A stretch of DNA of 64,000 nt. Origin: Sequoia sempervirens. Lineage: Eukaryota > Streptophyta > Pinopsida > Cupressales > Cupressaceae. The translations under genes and the position numbers were made by a program. The DNA lies in contig VDFB02373365.1 of NCBI GenBank assembly GCA_007258455.2, forward strand, positions 219,056,162 to 219,120,161. The letters are read 5' to 3'. Below the pieces are notes generated by a model, which was not told where the DNA came from, searched no databases, and saw nothing but the letters and a program-made list of their open reading frames with translations. Numbering within the stretch: position 1 is the first letter of the stretch; each line of letters opens with the position of its first letter. Shown here piece by piece: positions 1 through 12,179 of the stretch.

Positions 1-356
1 AATTTGTTACCTTCTCGGTATGTATGAGAGATGACTATTGAGTCAAAGCATGAAAATAAATACCAACATCATTGAAGAACATAATATAGCTTCCAATTAT
101 GAATAAACTATTGCTTACACACATTGACAATCAATAATGAATCACCCTCAATTTGGAGATTTCTTATACCAATGGTTTGGGCCAACTTTAAACCATTTAT
201 AAGAGCTTGGGCTTCAACCATATTGTTCATTCCTCTAGATAATTGAATTGATTTAGCTACAAGTAAAATTCTCTTACTATTACGAATGCACATACCTAGC
301 CCTAACACCCCAGGATTGCCATGTGAAGCACCACCAAAGTTGAGTTTGCAAAAATT
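1..356 (-). pseudogene. LINE RNase H domain (partial)
   Basis: The reading passes from an N-FGGASHGNPG motif near 350 through an NNMVEAQAL segment and IEGDSLLIVN to an HTYREGNK motif at the window edge. These are the signature blocks of the plant RVT_3/RNase H-like domain at the C-terminus of LINE ORF2, which degrades the RNA of RNA-DNA hybrids. The first block normally reads FDGA; here the catalytic Asp is Gly. The second block keeps its E and the third keeps D. Two stops interrupt the frame after position 108. The domain is truncated by the start of the window. Confidence 0.75.
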
Positions 357-1763
357 GTCCTAGGGAGGCATCAATTTTACATTTCTTCTATCAATTTTGT
401 GTTTGGGAGGATGTCACATACTACCCTTGAAAGGGAGCGAAATGAATTGCCAATTATTTATGACCTAGTTATCCTAGTTTTTGAACAAAGAGGCATTGGA
501 CTTATGATTAAAAACATAAAAAATAACACATTCTAAGAAAAATTTCTCAATTTTAACTACAACCTGCTCAGTTAAAGTATTACGGTCTCTAAATATTCTT
601 CTTTTACACTCCCATCAAATGTTCTAGATGAGGACTGTCGGGACTATTCTCTAGATACAAGCAGAAAAACTAGATTTAGATAAAATGGGCCAACTCAAGA
701 ATACATACCATAAGGAATTAGGAAGAACATGTAAGTAACTTAATTTATGCTTTATGAAATTCCAACATTCCTAAGAGTAGGCATATTGCACAAAAAAATG
801 GTCTACTATTTCCTAGTGATCACCACAAAGTACACATTGAAAAGGATCAGCAATACCAAGTTTGGATAGCTTGTCACTAGTTAAAATTTTTTTCCTCAAA
901 GCCAACAAAGAAAAACTACCTGCCTTTGGGAGCACCATCGGGTTCCAACAAAATGAAAAGTATCTCTGCTTGTGAATTTGTTTCCCTTTGCTGGCTAAAG
1001 CTTGATACCCTTGTTTAATTGAGTATTTCCCATTCTTTAAGGGAGCCCATATAATTCTATCTCTTTTATTAGAAAAGTATACCAATCTGTTATTCAAGAG
1101 AGCCACTTCATTTGGTGGAATAGGCATAAGTGATACATCTTTCCATGTTGCCATCCAAGTAGATGCACACATTTATTGTACATAATCAATTAGTTTAGAA
1201 CCTCAACACCCTTTTAGTAATCCTTCTGCAACCACCAAATATTCAATGATGTTCAAAGGAGGATGCTCGTTCCATGAGTCATCCCAAAACTGCACATCTT
1301 TACCATTATTTGCTTCCAAAGATATGTAAGAAACATTAATATGTTTGCATGATAGCATAAAGTTCTAGATTGTAGAACCATTAGGAGGATTTGCAATAAT
1401 TAGAATCCTTGATGGTGACTAGTTATCAAGATATTTTTCTTGAAGAATGCCACACCATTTCAGATGTGGTTTTGAATACATATACCAAATCAATTTATCT
1501 CCAAATGCCATGTTTCTTGAAATTAAATCATGCAAACCTACCCCACCTTTGAGTTTCTTTGTGCTCATCTTTTCCAAGGAAATAAGCGGTAACTTTCTAT
1601 GGTCATCCATGTTACCCCTCCACAAGAAATCTCTAATCACATTTGAGAAATTATCATTTTGGGTGCTTTTAGTACTGCCATAAAGTAATTTAGAATAGAA
1701 GAAAGAACAATTTTTCTCAGTTGAATCCTTCCAGACAATGAGATCCATCTTGCTTTCCAACAC
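357..1763 (-). pseudogene. LINE ORF2 C-terminal region: RT thumb and zf-RVT domain
   Basis: The segment 1763-1419 contains FLWRGN and the KGGVGL block followed by a DKLIWYMY stretch, typical of the region downstream of the RT palm in plant LINEs. The segment 1172-813 contains W-x-P-LKNGKYSIKQGY, then FCWNPMVLPKAGSFSLLALRKK split by substitutions, and FQCVLCGDH, matching the zf-RVT domain with its Cys pair. Between and below these blocks the frame shifts and stops occur, and 357-812 continues at low similarity into RNase H. The family assignment rests on the block order; the zinc-binding role is known from the family only. Confidence 0.7.
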
Positions 1764-1956
1764 AACACTCTAGCTTTTATCCTTTCTATATAACCTTATC
1801 CCAAAAACTAGGCTTATTTGTTCCCATGAAAAGTGGTTTACCTAAATATGAACAAGGAATATATGATTGTTGAAAGCCCAATATTTTTATAATTCTTCTT
1901 TTCAAAGGAGCGCTTGTCTTGAAGATAATTTTTTTTGACTTACTTGCATTTATCCT

Positions 1957-2400
1957 TTATCCTGAGACAGTAGTATATTTGTCCAAAATACATTTCATTT
2001 GTGTAGCCTCTTGTATAGAAGATTTCCCCAACAATGTTGTATCATCCGCAAATAAATTGTGAGTAGATGGGATATTTGTTTGAGGCACTACAATCCCTTG
2101 CCACAACCCCTGTGAGTTAGCTACCTTTATTGATATTCTTAAATCCTCTACCATTATGATAAAAATAAAAGGCGATAGGGGATCCCCTTGTCTCACCCCG
2201 TGAGAGGAAATAAAGAACCCAAAGGGACTGCCATTTATAATAACAGAACATTTAGAACCTGAAATGTAGGATAATATCCACTCATATTTCCAAGTCCTCC
2301 AATGAGCATTCATCGTCCACATTATGAAAAGTGACATTTTTTTATTCATCAATGGCAAACATTAGAGAAGCAACAACACCATTAAGCTAAGACTCTGAAG
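1957..2400 (-). pseudogene. LINE reverse transcriptase palm (N-terminus deleted)
   Basis: The ORF carries SVIINGSPFGFF, GVRQGDPLSPF and FADDTTLLGK in that order, the RT blocks 4 and 5 of plant LINEs. FADD is the catalytic metal-binding motif and is intact. Upstream, the fingers region and the normal CKAFDRV-type block are not found; the frame instead runs into unrelated or eroded sequence at about 2360-2460 and then into ORF1. The polymerase therefore cannot fold normally even apart from the downstream stops. Confidence 0.8.
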
Positions 2401-2460
2401 ATGCTTTAATGGGAGAAGAATATAACTAGAGTGACTGTGAAGATAAAATCCGTTTTCTCG

Positions 2461-4173
2461 CTAGAATAAATTGTTTACTACCCAATCTTTAGAAATAGAA
2501 ACAAATAACATTGGGGAAGGAAGCCTCTTTGTAACTGATAGATTATTTACATATGTGTTCTTTTTAACAATGTTGGGATTCTCTTTATTTAAATCAATTA
2601 CATGAGAAATTATTGAGGTAGGGACAACCAACGAAGTGGATTCCACCGGGCCTTCATTCTGTTCCTCTTAGTCAACAAAAGGTCGTCTACAAACTTCTAA
2701 AATAATAGGGTTAGACATGCCTTGATTCCTAGAATATGATGTCTCTTTATAGTTTGAAGTCTTATGAACAACACTATGGTAGATAAAGCAAACATTTTGG
2801 GAATTTTCCACCCATAGTTCTTGAATCCATACTCCATTTCTTGTAGAAATATGAATTTGCATTGGAAAATCCTTGGTTATATCCATGAGAATGCATACCC
2901 TAACTGGTTTAGATGGATCTCTAAAAAAAGCATAAGCATTTTTTTAAAAGATACCAACACGGTTTGCCATTTTCTCAATCAGCTTGGTCTCTCTATACTA
3001 AAGAGTCAAGCCATGTAGCCAAATCCAAAAAGGAACAAAATTTACCAAAATTTGATTAGGATTGAAATTAGGACACCATGACTGAATAAAAAAGCCAGAG
3101 CCCATATAAATCCAAGATTTAATCTTGTACACAACATCCCTATTACATTTTTCATAAAAAAGAACAACAAAATCCCTTTCTTTTCATCCAGTTAAAGATC
3201 TGTTTAACACCCACCCAATCCTCAAATAATAAGTCTCTTAAAGATTCTAAATCAAAAGGTAGGCCCCAGAACTTACAGATTAGGGCCTTTTGTCTGAGAT
3301 CATGAATCTGTGGATTTAGATATTCTTCTAGAAAAGAAACTCGAACAGAACCGCTTTGAGTCTTTCCAGAATCTTTGGATGAAGGAATGCCTTCCTTTTG
3401 CAAGTAGGGGTTTGATTTAAGATAAATGCCTTTTCTGAGTCTGTTTACGCCTTTTCTGGTTTGTATGCCTCTGATTCCTTTTTTATTGGCCTTGGAATCA
3501 TGCTCCTGAGTGCCTTCAGATGGTTTCCCAATAGTTCGCTTCTTTTTTGGTACAAAACCCTCATTCTCATTCTGATCTATTTGATTTTATACTGCCAACT
3601 CCACAACTTTTGTACCCTCATCAACTCTTCTCTAAACCTTGATTGTATGACCTTTTGGGTGAACGAAACCCTTACCAAAAGCGTTCTTTGTGATTCGCTT
3701 GTGATATTGCTTTTGGGTATTAACTGAGTTGAAGGGATCATCTTTGCTAGCTTGGACATATTTTGAGTCTTGAGTGTCCTTTCGATGCCCACCATCCTTT
3801 TTTTGTGCCTCCTCATGATGTCACTTGTCACTCAAGGAATATTTTTGTAGAGAGGCCTACAGATGAGCACCAAATTTAGGGTTTTGAACATTCTAAGAAA
3901 CAAAATTTCCCCCTTTTGATTCTTCTCAATATCAGGCCCTTTTTGACTCTTCTGGGCATGTGATGCTAGATTATTTTGTTTTGAAGATCTACGATCTGCC
4001 TCTGAATCACTGAGTAGCTGGCTTAGAAGTTGTGGGTCGCTTTCATAAGATCGATTTTGCATATAACAATCAGTATCATGAGATTCACTTACTCCTTCTT
4101 CAGTGCTAACCCCTTGTTCTTCACATATGTCAAATGTTGGTTGTTTATCATGAATCAAACGACGGTGTTGCAT
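2461..4173 (-). pseudogene. LINE ORF1 (DUF4283 / zinc-knuckle type), degenerate
   Basis: Starting near 4173 in minus orientation, a polar, Ser-rich N-terminal region (4173-3580) is followed by QKALICKFWGLPFDLESL and MKRKGFC at 3320-3152, the hallmark of the DUF4283 domain found in plant LINE ORF1. After several stops the frame continues as PFWIWLHGLTL and then VRVCILMDITKDFP at about 2900, leading to GVWIQELWVENSQNVCF near 2800, which is where plant ORF1 proteins carry a CCHC knuckle; here only one Cys and one His of that knuckle are readable. The likely role, from the family, is RNA chaperone and RNP formation. Confidence 0.65.
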
Positions 4174-5302
4174 TTTGTGGGTTTTTGCTTGACATTTTTT
4201 GAAATCTGTCTTGTTTGTTTCTCACGTGCACCAAAAGATGGTGTAGCCAAAATGGGGCCTAGTCAGGCTTTGAGAATCTATGTTTGACATTTTTTGAATA
4301 CGTTCCTGTATTGGTAGCCCACCTCGCCTGATGCCTTTCATGTGAAGCATGCAAGAATCTCACGGATCCATGAGGTTGTTTGCCATGGCACTTGTCAATC
4401 TGAGAAAACTGACCATTACCCCATCGTGGATGCTACCATGAACGATCCATGTAGCATAGGCGTTACTTTACAAAAACTAATGAGTTGTCATTTACCCTTT
4501 GCTGGAAATGTGCGCAAGGACTTGCAGACGATATGTTTCGAATTTCATGAATTTTCACCAACTAAAACTAATCCAAAATTATTATATTATGAAAGAGTAG
4601 TTTTGTTCATGAACCAACTATCAAAATTTACTAAATTTCATTTAATTTTTTTTTTATCAAATCTATATTCAAATCTATGCTTGAAAGGGACCTGCAAAGT
4701 CCAATTTGAATAACATAAACTACTATAATACATGTTAAAAAATAGATTAATTTATGTAAACTTGGCAATATTTTTGAACTTGACTATATAAGTCACACTA
4801 TTGTTAGGTCTTATAGATTGCATTGCATTTAGGAAAAATAAATTAATAGATCTGTAGAAATACACTATTATTTTCACATAGTCTAAAAATTAGGAAATGA
4901 ATTATTTTAACTTTGTTTCTTATAAGGGTCAAAATTCCAAAGAAGATTAAAAAAAAAAAAAGGATGATAAGACCATCATTAGGATGTCCAACCCTAGAAG
5001 CATCAAAATTGGAAGTAAGATTTATTCTAAAATTAGCATGGTCGTATTCTTTGACTATTAGATTTGTTGTCAGCATTCATATCAATTGATAGAGATATGG
5101 AACAACTCTCACCTCCCTATGACCTTATTATTATTTCTATAACAATTAAATTCATTACAAAACAAAAAAAAAAAAAAAGTAAAATGCACATTTATGTGTA
5201 AATTTAACATAAAGAAAAATAAATTGAGTATAATTGAAAAGAATAATTTTAGTTCTTTAAAACATAAAAAGTAAAATACCCATTTACTTGTAAATTATTT
5301 AC
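4174..5302. other. Intergenic or LINE 5' flank; no gene recognised
   Basis: Probable LINE 5' leader near 4174-4300, then AT-rich sequence with A-tracts at about 4948-4962 and 5163-5178. A plus-strand open frame at 4342-4713 shows no motif I recognise and is probably chance. A minus-strand frame at 4843-5076 is low-complexity and hydrophobic. Confidence 0.5.
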
Positions 5303-5940
5303 TTATCAACTAGCTTGGAAAAACTCCCACGCAAATTTCTATACTCGAGCTACTTCGCATCTCTCCCACGCATAAGGCTATACTAGATAAAACCCTGCAA
5401 GAGTCGTTAGTCCCTAAGGATATAGATGTCAATCAATTCGAGACCATAGTGGGATATCTCACTATGCCTCACCATGTCTCCTTTTCTAATCAAGACTACT
5501 CATCACCTAAGACTAACCATAACGATGCATTACTCATTGAAACTTTTGTCCATAAGCACAAGTTCAAAAGAATTTTAGTAGATGGTAGAGTAGGATTGAA
5601 GATATGCTCCTTCAAACTGGTTAAGGCTCTAGGATTTTCTAATGCATGTGTACACCCCACAAAGAGTATAGTCATAAAAGCATACGATGACGAAGAATGC
5701 TCGTGACGAGGCATTATTTCTCTTCCTATCAGAGTGGGATCAGTCATTGTCAATACAACCTACCAGGTCCTGGATCTAGAATTACCTTACAACATCTTGC
5801 TCGGTCATCCTTGGATTCATGCCTTAAAATCCATTCCATCCACATATTACCAATGCTTAAAACTTCCATTTGATAACACATAAATCACTATATATGGCAA
5901 CCTCAACCCCTTTCAATATTGTACCAACCTAAGGGGTATT
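5303..5940 (+). pseudogene. Tat gag C-terminus and aspartic protease
   Basis: An open frame from about 5303 reads TPTQISILELLRISP and then VPKDIDVNQFE, the gag/protease linker of Tat elements. The protease follows: ILVDGRVGLKICSFKLV at about 5572-5620, IVIKAYDDEE, one stop near 5704, LPIRVGS, and LPYNILLGHPWIHA near 5790. In active copies the first block reads DGGAS or DSGAS, with D as the catalytic residue and G next to it; here it is DGRVG, so the flap-side residues are lost. The protease would have processed the polyprotein inside the virus-like particle. Confidence 0.8.
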
Positions 5941-7250
5941 TCTACAAACTGAGTGCCTATTAACCGAGAAGCACCTGGCTCCTCTTCTTCTAAATATGTT
6001 GACCCATTCACACTCGCATCATCTTCCACATCCACTCCATCCACGTCTTCCGCCACACCACCATCTTGCACAAACCCTAAGGTTGAGACCACTATTAAGA
6101 TTGAGGACCTTGGCTGTGAAGAATTCAGACTACATACAACATATAGCATCACAACAATACCCAACTCTTCGAAGGTCTATGGTCAACCATGTTTTAGAAT
6201 GGAACCCAAAGAAATTTTCAAAGTTCCACCAAAAACAGTTTTCATAAAATGGGTAGACATGAGTAACGAGGATCTTGCTGATATTATAGGATGGCTCTAT
6301 AAAGATATGGCCAAACTACCCCTATTACTAGTTAAGAAATATGGCAAGGGATATGACATGATGAAGGATAAAGGCTACGATGGAACTAGTGGCCTAGGTA
6401 GAAATAAAACTGGATGAAGAGAGCCCATAGAATCTTTCAAGATACCAAAGTATCTTGGATTAGGGTATGGATTTCCCAACAATGATGACCGACGTACCTT
6501 TGGGTTTTCGAGTGAGCATGTGCATGCTTCAGAAAGTGTTGAGACCACTAAGGAGACCTTCAGCGAAACTGACTCCCAAGAGTGGGAATTTTCCTCTCAA
6601 AGATCCTTAAGTGACTGTCGCCTCGATGATTTGTTTGTTGAAATGGGGGAACTAACCTCTGAACAAAGATTTTGGAAAACATTTAAAATCTATCAGGCAC
6701 AAAATAGTCATAGTCCCATTACAATTCCTGATGACATGCAAACCCCACCATCTGAATCCCATCAGTCTTAATCATCTGAATTACCAAATGACATTGACAA
6801 TCACGACTCTGAGTCCTTCACCACTTATTTTGACAATGGATATGAGACAAGTGAAGGGGAATATTGGATAGAGTCTGATGTGGAATTGGATGATGATAAT
6901 TTCATCTACAATATCTTTGAATTGGTTTGCATGCTTTCTACATCATCCCCTCAATTCACCAACACTGACGATGGCATTTCCCTAGTTTATCCCCAATTAG
7001 TCAATTGGGACCAACAAGGCTCACCAGTCCTAGATACTTTTCAGAATGATGAGGCAATTGTAGAGTTTATGGGATTACGTGAGGGCATACCGAGTGGTGA
7101 TCACAAGACAAGATTTTCCATTGATTTAGATTGTGTGGCCTACTTTGGTGAGACTGCTCCATCCTCCAGTTGCAAAATTAAAAATAAAAATAAAATAAAA
7201 AATGAAACGTCTTTAGGTGAAAACCGAAAGGCACCTTCTGACGAAAAAAA
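5941..7250 (+). pseudogene. Tat spacer region with G-patch-like motif
   Basis: The sequence between protease and RT is low-complexity (Ser/Thr/Pro-rich at about 5965-6070), then contains GKGYDMMKDKGYDGTSGLGR at about 6340-6405, a G-patch-like block typical of this position in plant Tat elements, followed after a stop by IPKYLGLGYGF. Downstream, 6520-7254 encodes an acidic Asp/Glu/Ser-rich linker with stops. G-patch motifs bind RNA or RNA helicases in other proteins; its role in these elements is not established. The frame is continuous apart from point stops at 6417, 6770 and 7251. Confidence 0.65.
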
Positions 7251-8810
7251 GTGAAAACAAAGGACGTATCTGTGGGTGAAAACCTGTCTAAGGTGCCCAA
7301 ATATGGAGGAATGGACTTTATTCCCGTAACTCAAGAGAAATCAACTATGCTCATAGAGGACACCATAGAAGACAACATATCAACCATAGAAGATCCCAAA
7401 ATGGTCCTCTTCGCTACATCCTTGACTAAAGAAGAGAGACTAGAATTTTACAAATTCTTTGTAGAACATAAAGTCAACTTCACATGGTCCTATGCTAACA
7501 TGTTGGGATTAAACCTAGAATTGGTTTTACACCATCTGCCACTATTTCCTAATGCCAAACCACTTAAATATAAGTTACATAAAATGCATCCTCAAGTTGC
7601 TCTATTGGTCAAGGTTGAGTTTAAGAAACTTCTAGATGCTAGGTTCATATGGTCTATTGATTATGCTAAATGGATATCCAACTTGGTGCTAGTAACAAAG
7701 CCAAATGGAATGATCCGAGTCTGCACAGATTTTAGAAACCTAAACAAGGCATGCCCAAAATATGACTTTCCTTTGCCAAATATTGATATCATAGTCAACC
7801 TCATAGCAGGATACGAGATGTTATCTATCATGGATGGTTTCTTTGGTTACAATCAGATTTGTATTGCCCTCGAAGACTAGCATAAAACAACATTCACTTT
7901 CCCTTTGAGTACATACTGTTGGAATGTCATGCCATTTGGTATTAAAAATGTAGGCGCAACATATCAGTGAGAAATGACCATAATATTTCATGACATGATG
8001 CATAAAATAATGGAAGACTATGTGGAGGACCTATTGGCTAAATGAGTAACAAGAAATGATCATCTGAAGGTGTTAGACACAATTTTCAAGAGACTAGAAG
8101 AATACAAAGTCTGACTGAATCCTAAGAAATGTGTCTTCAGTGTAACATCGGGTAAACTCTTGGGATACATAGTTTCTTGAAGAGGCATTGAAGTGGATCC
8201 ACCAAAAGTCAAAGCCATCATGGACATGCCTCCTCCTAGAGGAATCAGTGAGCTCAGAACTCTACAAGGAAGGGTACAATCTATCCGATGCTTTATAGCA
8301 CAATTGGCTAACAAGTGTCAACCATTCCAATATCTTCTATGCAAAGGTATCCCCTTTGTGTGGATAGATAAATGCCAAGAAGCCTTTCAAAATATAAAAG
8401 ACTACTTACTGTCACCGCCAGTCCTCATGCTTCTCATTCATGGAAAACCATTGATCCTATACATGTCTGCCACTAATTTAGCACTGGGGACATTGATAGC
8501 ACAAAACGACCAAGAAGAAAAAAAAGTCATATATTATATCATTCAGACATTGGTTGGGTATGAACTGAACTACACATCAATGGAACGAGCTTTTCTAGCC
8601 ATGGTATTTGTAGCTCAGAAGCTAAGACATTATATGTTGAGCCATCAGACATAGTTGGTAGCCAAGATTGACCCCCTCAAATATCTATTGAGTCATGTAG
8701 CATTAACAGGACATCTGAAAAAATGGGTCATGATTCTAAGTGAATATGACATTCAATATGTCAGAAGAAAGGCAATAAAAGGACAAGTCATAGCAGACTA
8801 GTTGGTGGAT
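7251..8810 (+). pseudogene. Tat reverse transcriptase and RT-linked RNase H
   Basis: A long open segment 7251-7880 runs from the pre-RT region through PKYDFPLPNIDIIVN and LSIMDGFFGYNQI. After a stop, TFTFPLSTYCWNVMPFGIKN follows, then YVEDLLAK near 8020, KCVFSV, LLGYIVS, and from 8193 an RNase H with FQNIKDYL, ILYMSATNLALGTLIAQ and LNYTSMERAFLAMVFVAQKLRHY. The catalytic YVDD is changed to YVED, removing the second metal-binding Asp. Stops at about 7878, 7966, 8041, 8112, 8177, 8652 and 8800 confirm inactivity. It would have copied element RNA into cDNA. Confidence 0.85.
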
Positions 8811-8859
8811 GCACCTTTACAAAGTGATCACCCGTTAGTGGCAAATTTTCTAGACGAGT

Positions 8860-9300
8860 CAATATTCCATATAGAACCTAAGTCACTGTGGAGACTCTAA
8901 TTTGACAGATCACACACAAATCATGGCTCGGGGGTAGTAATCCTATTCATCACCCCTCAAGGAGACTCCATTCCTAAGTCTTTCCACATAGCTTTCCCAT
9001 GCACAAATAATGTGGTAGAATATGAGGCACTGGTTACAGAACTTAGAATGGCAATAAAATGGAATATTGGATCATTGCATGTCTATGGGGATTCTCACTT
9101 GGTCATCAACCAAGTAAATGATGACTATGACACAAAAGATGAGAAGATGATTCCCTACAAATGAATGGTTGATAGTTTCCAAACATACTTTCATATGGTA
9201 ACTTTTGAACAAGTTTTGAGAGCACAGAACAAAGTAGCAGATGCCATGGCTACAATAGGCTCTCTCCTTGACATTCCAAGCAACATGTCACAACTAGAAT
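8860..9300 (+). pseudogene. Second (additional) RNase H domain of Tat element
   Basis: After the RT-linked RNase H, a separate block reads L-FDRSHTNHGSGVVILFITP, then AFPCTNNVVEYEALVTELRM, then LHVYGDSHLVINQVN. These are the D, E and D blocks of a plant-type RNase H. Active copies have FDGS in the first block; here it is FDRS, keeping the Asp. This duplicated RNase H is the diagnostic feature of Tat/Ogre elements. Stops lie near 8899 and 9162. Confidence 0.75.
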
Positions 9301-10013
9301 TCCTAATAGAACAATTGTTGGTCCCTGCCTATGACATTCTAGTGTCAGAGATGGTCTACAAACTTGTTGGTCCCAACTCTCCCTGGTACCAAGATATTTA
9401 TGACTACCTTAAGTCTCAAAACCATCCACCTAACTTGTCCAATAACTAGAGGAAGTCTTTTATCCAAAAAGCCACAAGATATGCCATCGTCAATGACACC
9501 CTTTACCATCATAGCTTTGATGACACCCTCCTTAGATGTCTCGACACCAAAAAAGCATGTACAACCTTACGCAAAGTACATGAGGGTATATGTGGGTATG
9601 ATTCGAGTGGTCCTACTCTAGCCAAGAAGGTAATGAGACTTGGGTACTATTGGCCAACCATTGAAAAAGATGCACTAGAATATGTTAGGACTTGTTGCTA
9701 ATGCCAGATTCACAGTGATTTGATCCATGCTCCAACTCAAGAACTTTAACCGATCACTTCTCCTTGGCCCTTCGCTCAATGGGGACTCGGTCTCATGGGT
9801 ATGATTCATCCTACCTCGTCCAATGGACAAAAACTCATCATCACCTCCACTGATTATTTTATGAAGTGGATCAAAGCCATCCCTCTAACATACATATCCG
9901 GAAAACAAATATCCAAATTCATTCTTAACTACATTTTCTAGTATGGCCTTCCACAATCCATCATCACTGACAATGGACGTCTGTTTGTGGGTAGTTGAAT
10001 TTTGAATCAAATG
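9300..10013 (+). pseudogene. Tat integrase, truncated after second catalytic block
   Basis: The zinc-binding region is recognisable around 9480-9720 (HHSFDDTLLRCL, then HEGICGYDSSGPTLAKKVMRLGYYWPT, then C-CQIHSD). The catalytic core follows: STDYFMKWIKAIPL at about 9849-9890 carries the first Asp and SIITDNGRLF at about 9958-9988 the second. The sequence then diverges, so the Glu block and C-terminus are absent. At least five stops interrupt the frame. A gypsy LTR fragment starts at the breakpoint. Confidence 0.8.
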
Positions 10014-12151
10014 TAGCTAGTGGGGTTGTTGATCTTATTTTAATGTATTCACTCATTATATTTGAATTGAAAATAGTTCTGGTGGCCTTGTACTATTGTT
10101 TGCCATTGCTATGTTGTTGATTTTATGAAGAAGTGGGATTTGTATACCCACAAGTAAGGGGTTCTTGTGAGGAGAAATTGAGGTCTCCCGTGGAAGCCAC
10201 CTAGCTGGCAGCCTTTTTGGCTCTTTTACTAAGTGATTTCTGCTGGAATTAAAGGCAGGTGGTTTTTCTTTGGCGCTTTCCTAATTTGAGGTGATACCTA
10301 TCATGGATTGTGGATGGGCCCCATTTGAACCTTCCCTTTTATGGTATTCTTTCTTGTCTCAATGTACTTTACATTTGATGAAATTTTATCCTTGTGTTGG
10401 AATTAATAGAGAAATACTCATGTTGCTTCACTTTACCCTTGTTTGTGGGTTTTCATTCTTTTGGCTTCTAGAGGCTTGAGATGATTGATAATTGATGTTC
10501 TCTCTCTTTATGTGCCTTTGATGTGGCAAGTGTTTTGGTTTCATGATTTTGAAAAGGGTTGTATGAGAATTTTTGAGACTTTGATTATGTATTTATAGCG
10601 AGATGGGTAATGCCTCGCATGCTTCTCTATTGTGATTCTTTGTTCAAATTATGATGGTACAACCCTTGGTTTTTTATGTTGTTGGGTCTCTAGGGAGAGT
10701 GGCTCCTCGTGGGGGCCGGCGCCCCGTTTAAGGGGAAGGGCTTAGGATAACCTAATGGAAAGAGTTATTAAAACAAGTACCTAATACCTAAATTTAGGAG
10801 GGTTGGGTAGTAATATCATTAAAAGATTTTAAAAAAATGGATGCCTCGTCTTCATTAGTGCTTCCGTAGACTAATGGAAGGCTGAGAAGGCCGTGGTTGG
10901 CAAGGTCGTGACCTCATCTCTACTTTAGAGAGGCTCACGGGTCTGCAGATGAGTCACCTATGGACTGCACCCCCAAATGGGAGAGGCAGAGCACAGACAG
11001 CCATAGATGGGATCAGACGCCCAGTTGGGAGGAAGAGCACATCACAACCCATGTAGGACTATGCGATGACACTCTCCCCTAGTTGCCCAGGTGTTTTACT
11101 TTATTGTGATCCTCTGGAAGTATGTTATGGGAGATTGGTTAAGTTTGTTGTTTATATTGACTTAAACTGATTTATGATTATTGTCTTAATACATCTTTGG
11201 TGTACTTTGTGGTCTTGTATGATCTCATTGATATTTGACTTATGACCTTGTACTCTTATGGTACTGTGATACGATGTTATTGTATTGTTTAATTGCAATT
11301 TTGAATTGTATTATGTTTGTTATTTCAGTTTGATTTGGAAGTGTTTCATGATCATCCTTTGGTTACTTGTTTACTAGTCATTGCTTTGATTTATGTGATG
11401 AGATTTATGATTTTAAGTTATTTTGATGACTCTTGGATGTTGTTGATTAAGTCATTGTAATCCTTGAGTTTTATGGGATACTTTTGTGCTGTTGAGTCTT
11501 GTGGTTCCCTATTTGATTGCTGATATCTCTTCTTGCCAGCTCCTAGCATTGGGGGTGGGTCTTCAGACTCACATGGTCGGGTGGAACGTGCTAAGCACCC
11601 CATTGGGTCCCCAGTCAAGGATCGAGAGGTGCGGATTGGTGCTGTTGTAGCGACTCCAGAATTGTATCTGTCTTGGAGCCAGTTTTCATCTATTTATTTG
11701 TATCATGTTATCTTATGTATGGTTTCCGTTCATGGTTGGAAACACTTTTGTATCATTGTATCTCTAGAACATTGTACTATAATTTAATGTTAAACTCGGT
11801 GTGATTATTGGCCATGGCAGTTGTTATTCATTGTGTTAAATTAATCATGCATATGTGGTATTTATGTACTCAGATGGTTTCTTATCACTGATTTTCATGT
11901 ATGTGTTATATTTGTTAATGTTTAATTTGTTATGGATTATAACTTTGGATATTTTTTGTCATTGTGTGGATCTCAATCTCGTAATGACTCCTCGTGTACC
12001 CCAAGGGATGTTTGTGCTAATGAATCTACTTAAATGAAATTCATGTTATGAATTAATGTGTTTTATATGTATGTTATGTTATCTGTTAAAAAAAAATGTG
12101 CAGTAATTATTGTGTAATTGTCCTTTGGGGTTCGCACGGCGGGGTGTTACA
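10014..12151 (+). mobile_element. 5'-truncated Ty3/gypsy LTR (LTR5)
   Basis: This stretch shares, in the same order, the conserved boxes seen in the long LTRs of the right half of the window: a GAGTGGCTC box near 10693, the region at 10850-11060 with GATGACACTC near 11065, and the TCACATGGTCGGGTGGAAC box near 11570. It ends in GGGGTGTTACA at 12151, the inverted form of the TGTAACACCCC start of LTR1. The first-third box (A box) is missing, so roughly the first 1-2 kb is lost. The sequence directly after 12151 could be a badly eroded primer-binding site but is not convincing. Confidence 0.65.
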
Positions 12152-12179
12152 CCAGAATTAGACTCTTAGTATTTTTTTT

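Larger units (their letters stand above)
1..4200 (-). mobile_element. LINE (non-LTR retrotransposon) pseudogene, internally deleted, cut by window edge
   Basis: Read on the minus strand, the order is an ORF1 with a DUF4283-like nucleic-acid binding domain (about 3400-2650), a reverse transcriptase palm (2358-1957), an RT thumb/connection region (1763-1419), a zf-RVT-like zinc-binding region (1172-813) and an RNase H domain (about 350-1). This is the usual order of plant L1-type LINEs. The apurinic endonuclease and the first part of RT, which should lie between ORF1 and the palm, are missing: only about 100 bases separate the two. Every domain carries stops or frame changes, so the copy is dead. 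The 3' end and any poly(A) tail lie left of position 1. Confidence 0.85.
5303..10013 (+). mobile_element. Ty3/gypsy Tat-lineage retrotransposon, coding region only, truncated at both ends
   Basis: Domain order on the plus strand is gag C-terminus, aspartic protease, G-patch-like region, RT, RT-linked RNase H, a second RNase H, then integrase. The second RNase H between the RT unit and integrase identifies the Tat/Ogre lineage. There is no 5' LTR or main gag body, and integrase stops after its TDNG motif at about 10013, where the sequence changes to a gypsy LTR. Many in-frame stops, and substitutions at both the protease and RT active sites, show an old dead copy. Confidence 0.85.

Noticed and set aside
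4342..4713. 123-codon plus-strand frame as a gene
   Set aside because: No motif, no neighbouring signals; it lies in probable LINE 5' flank and runs into AT-rich sequence.
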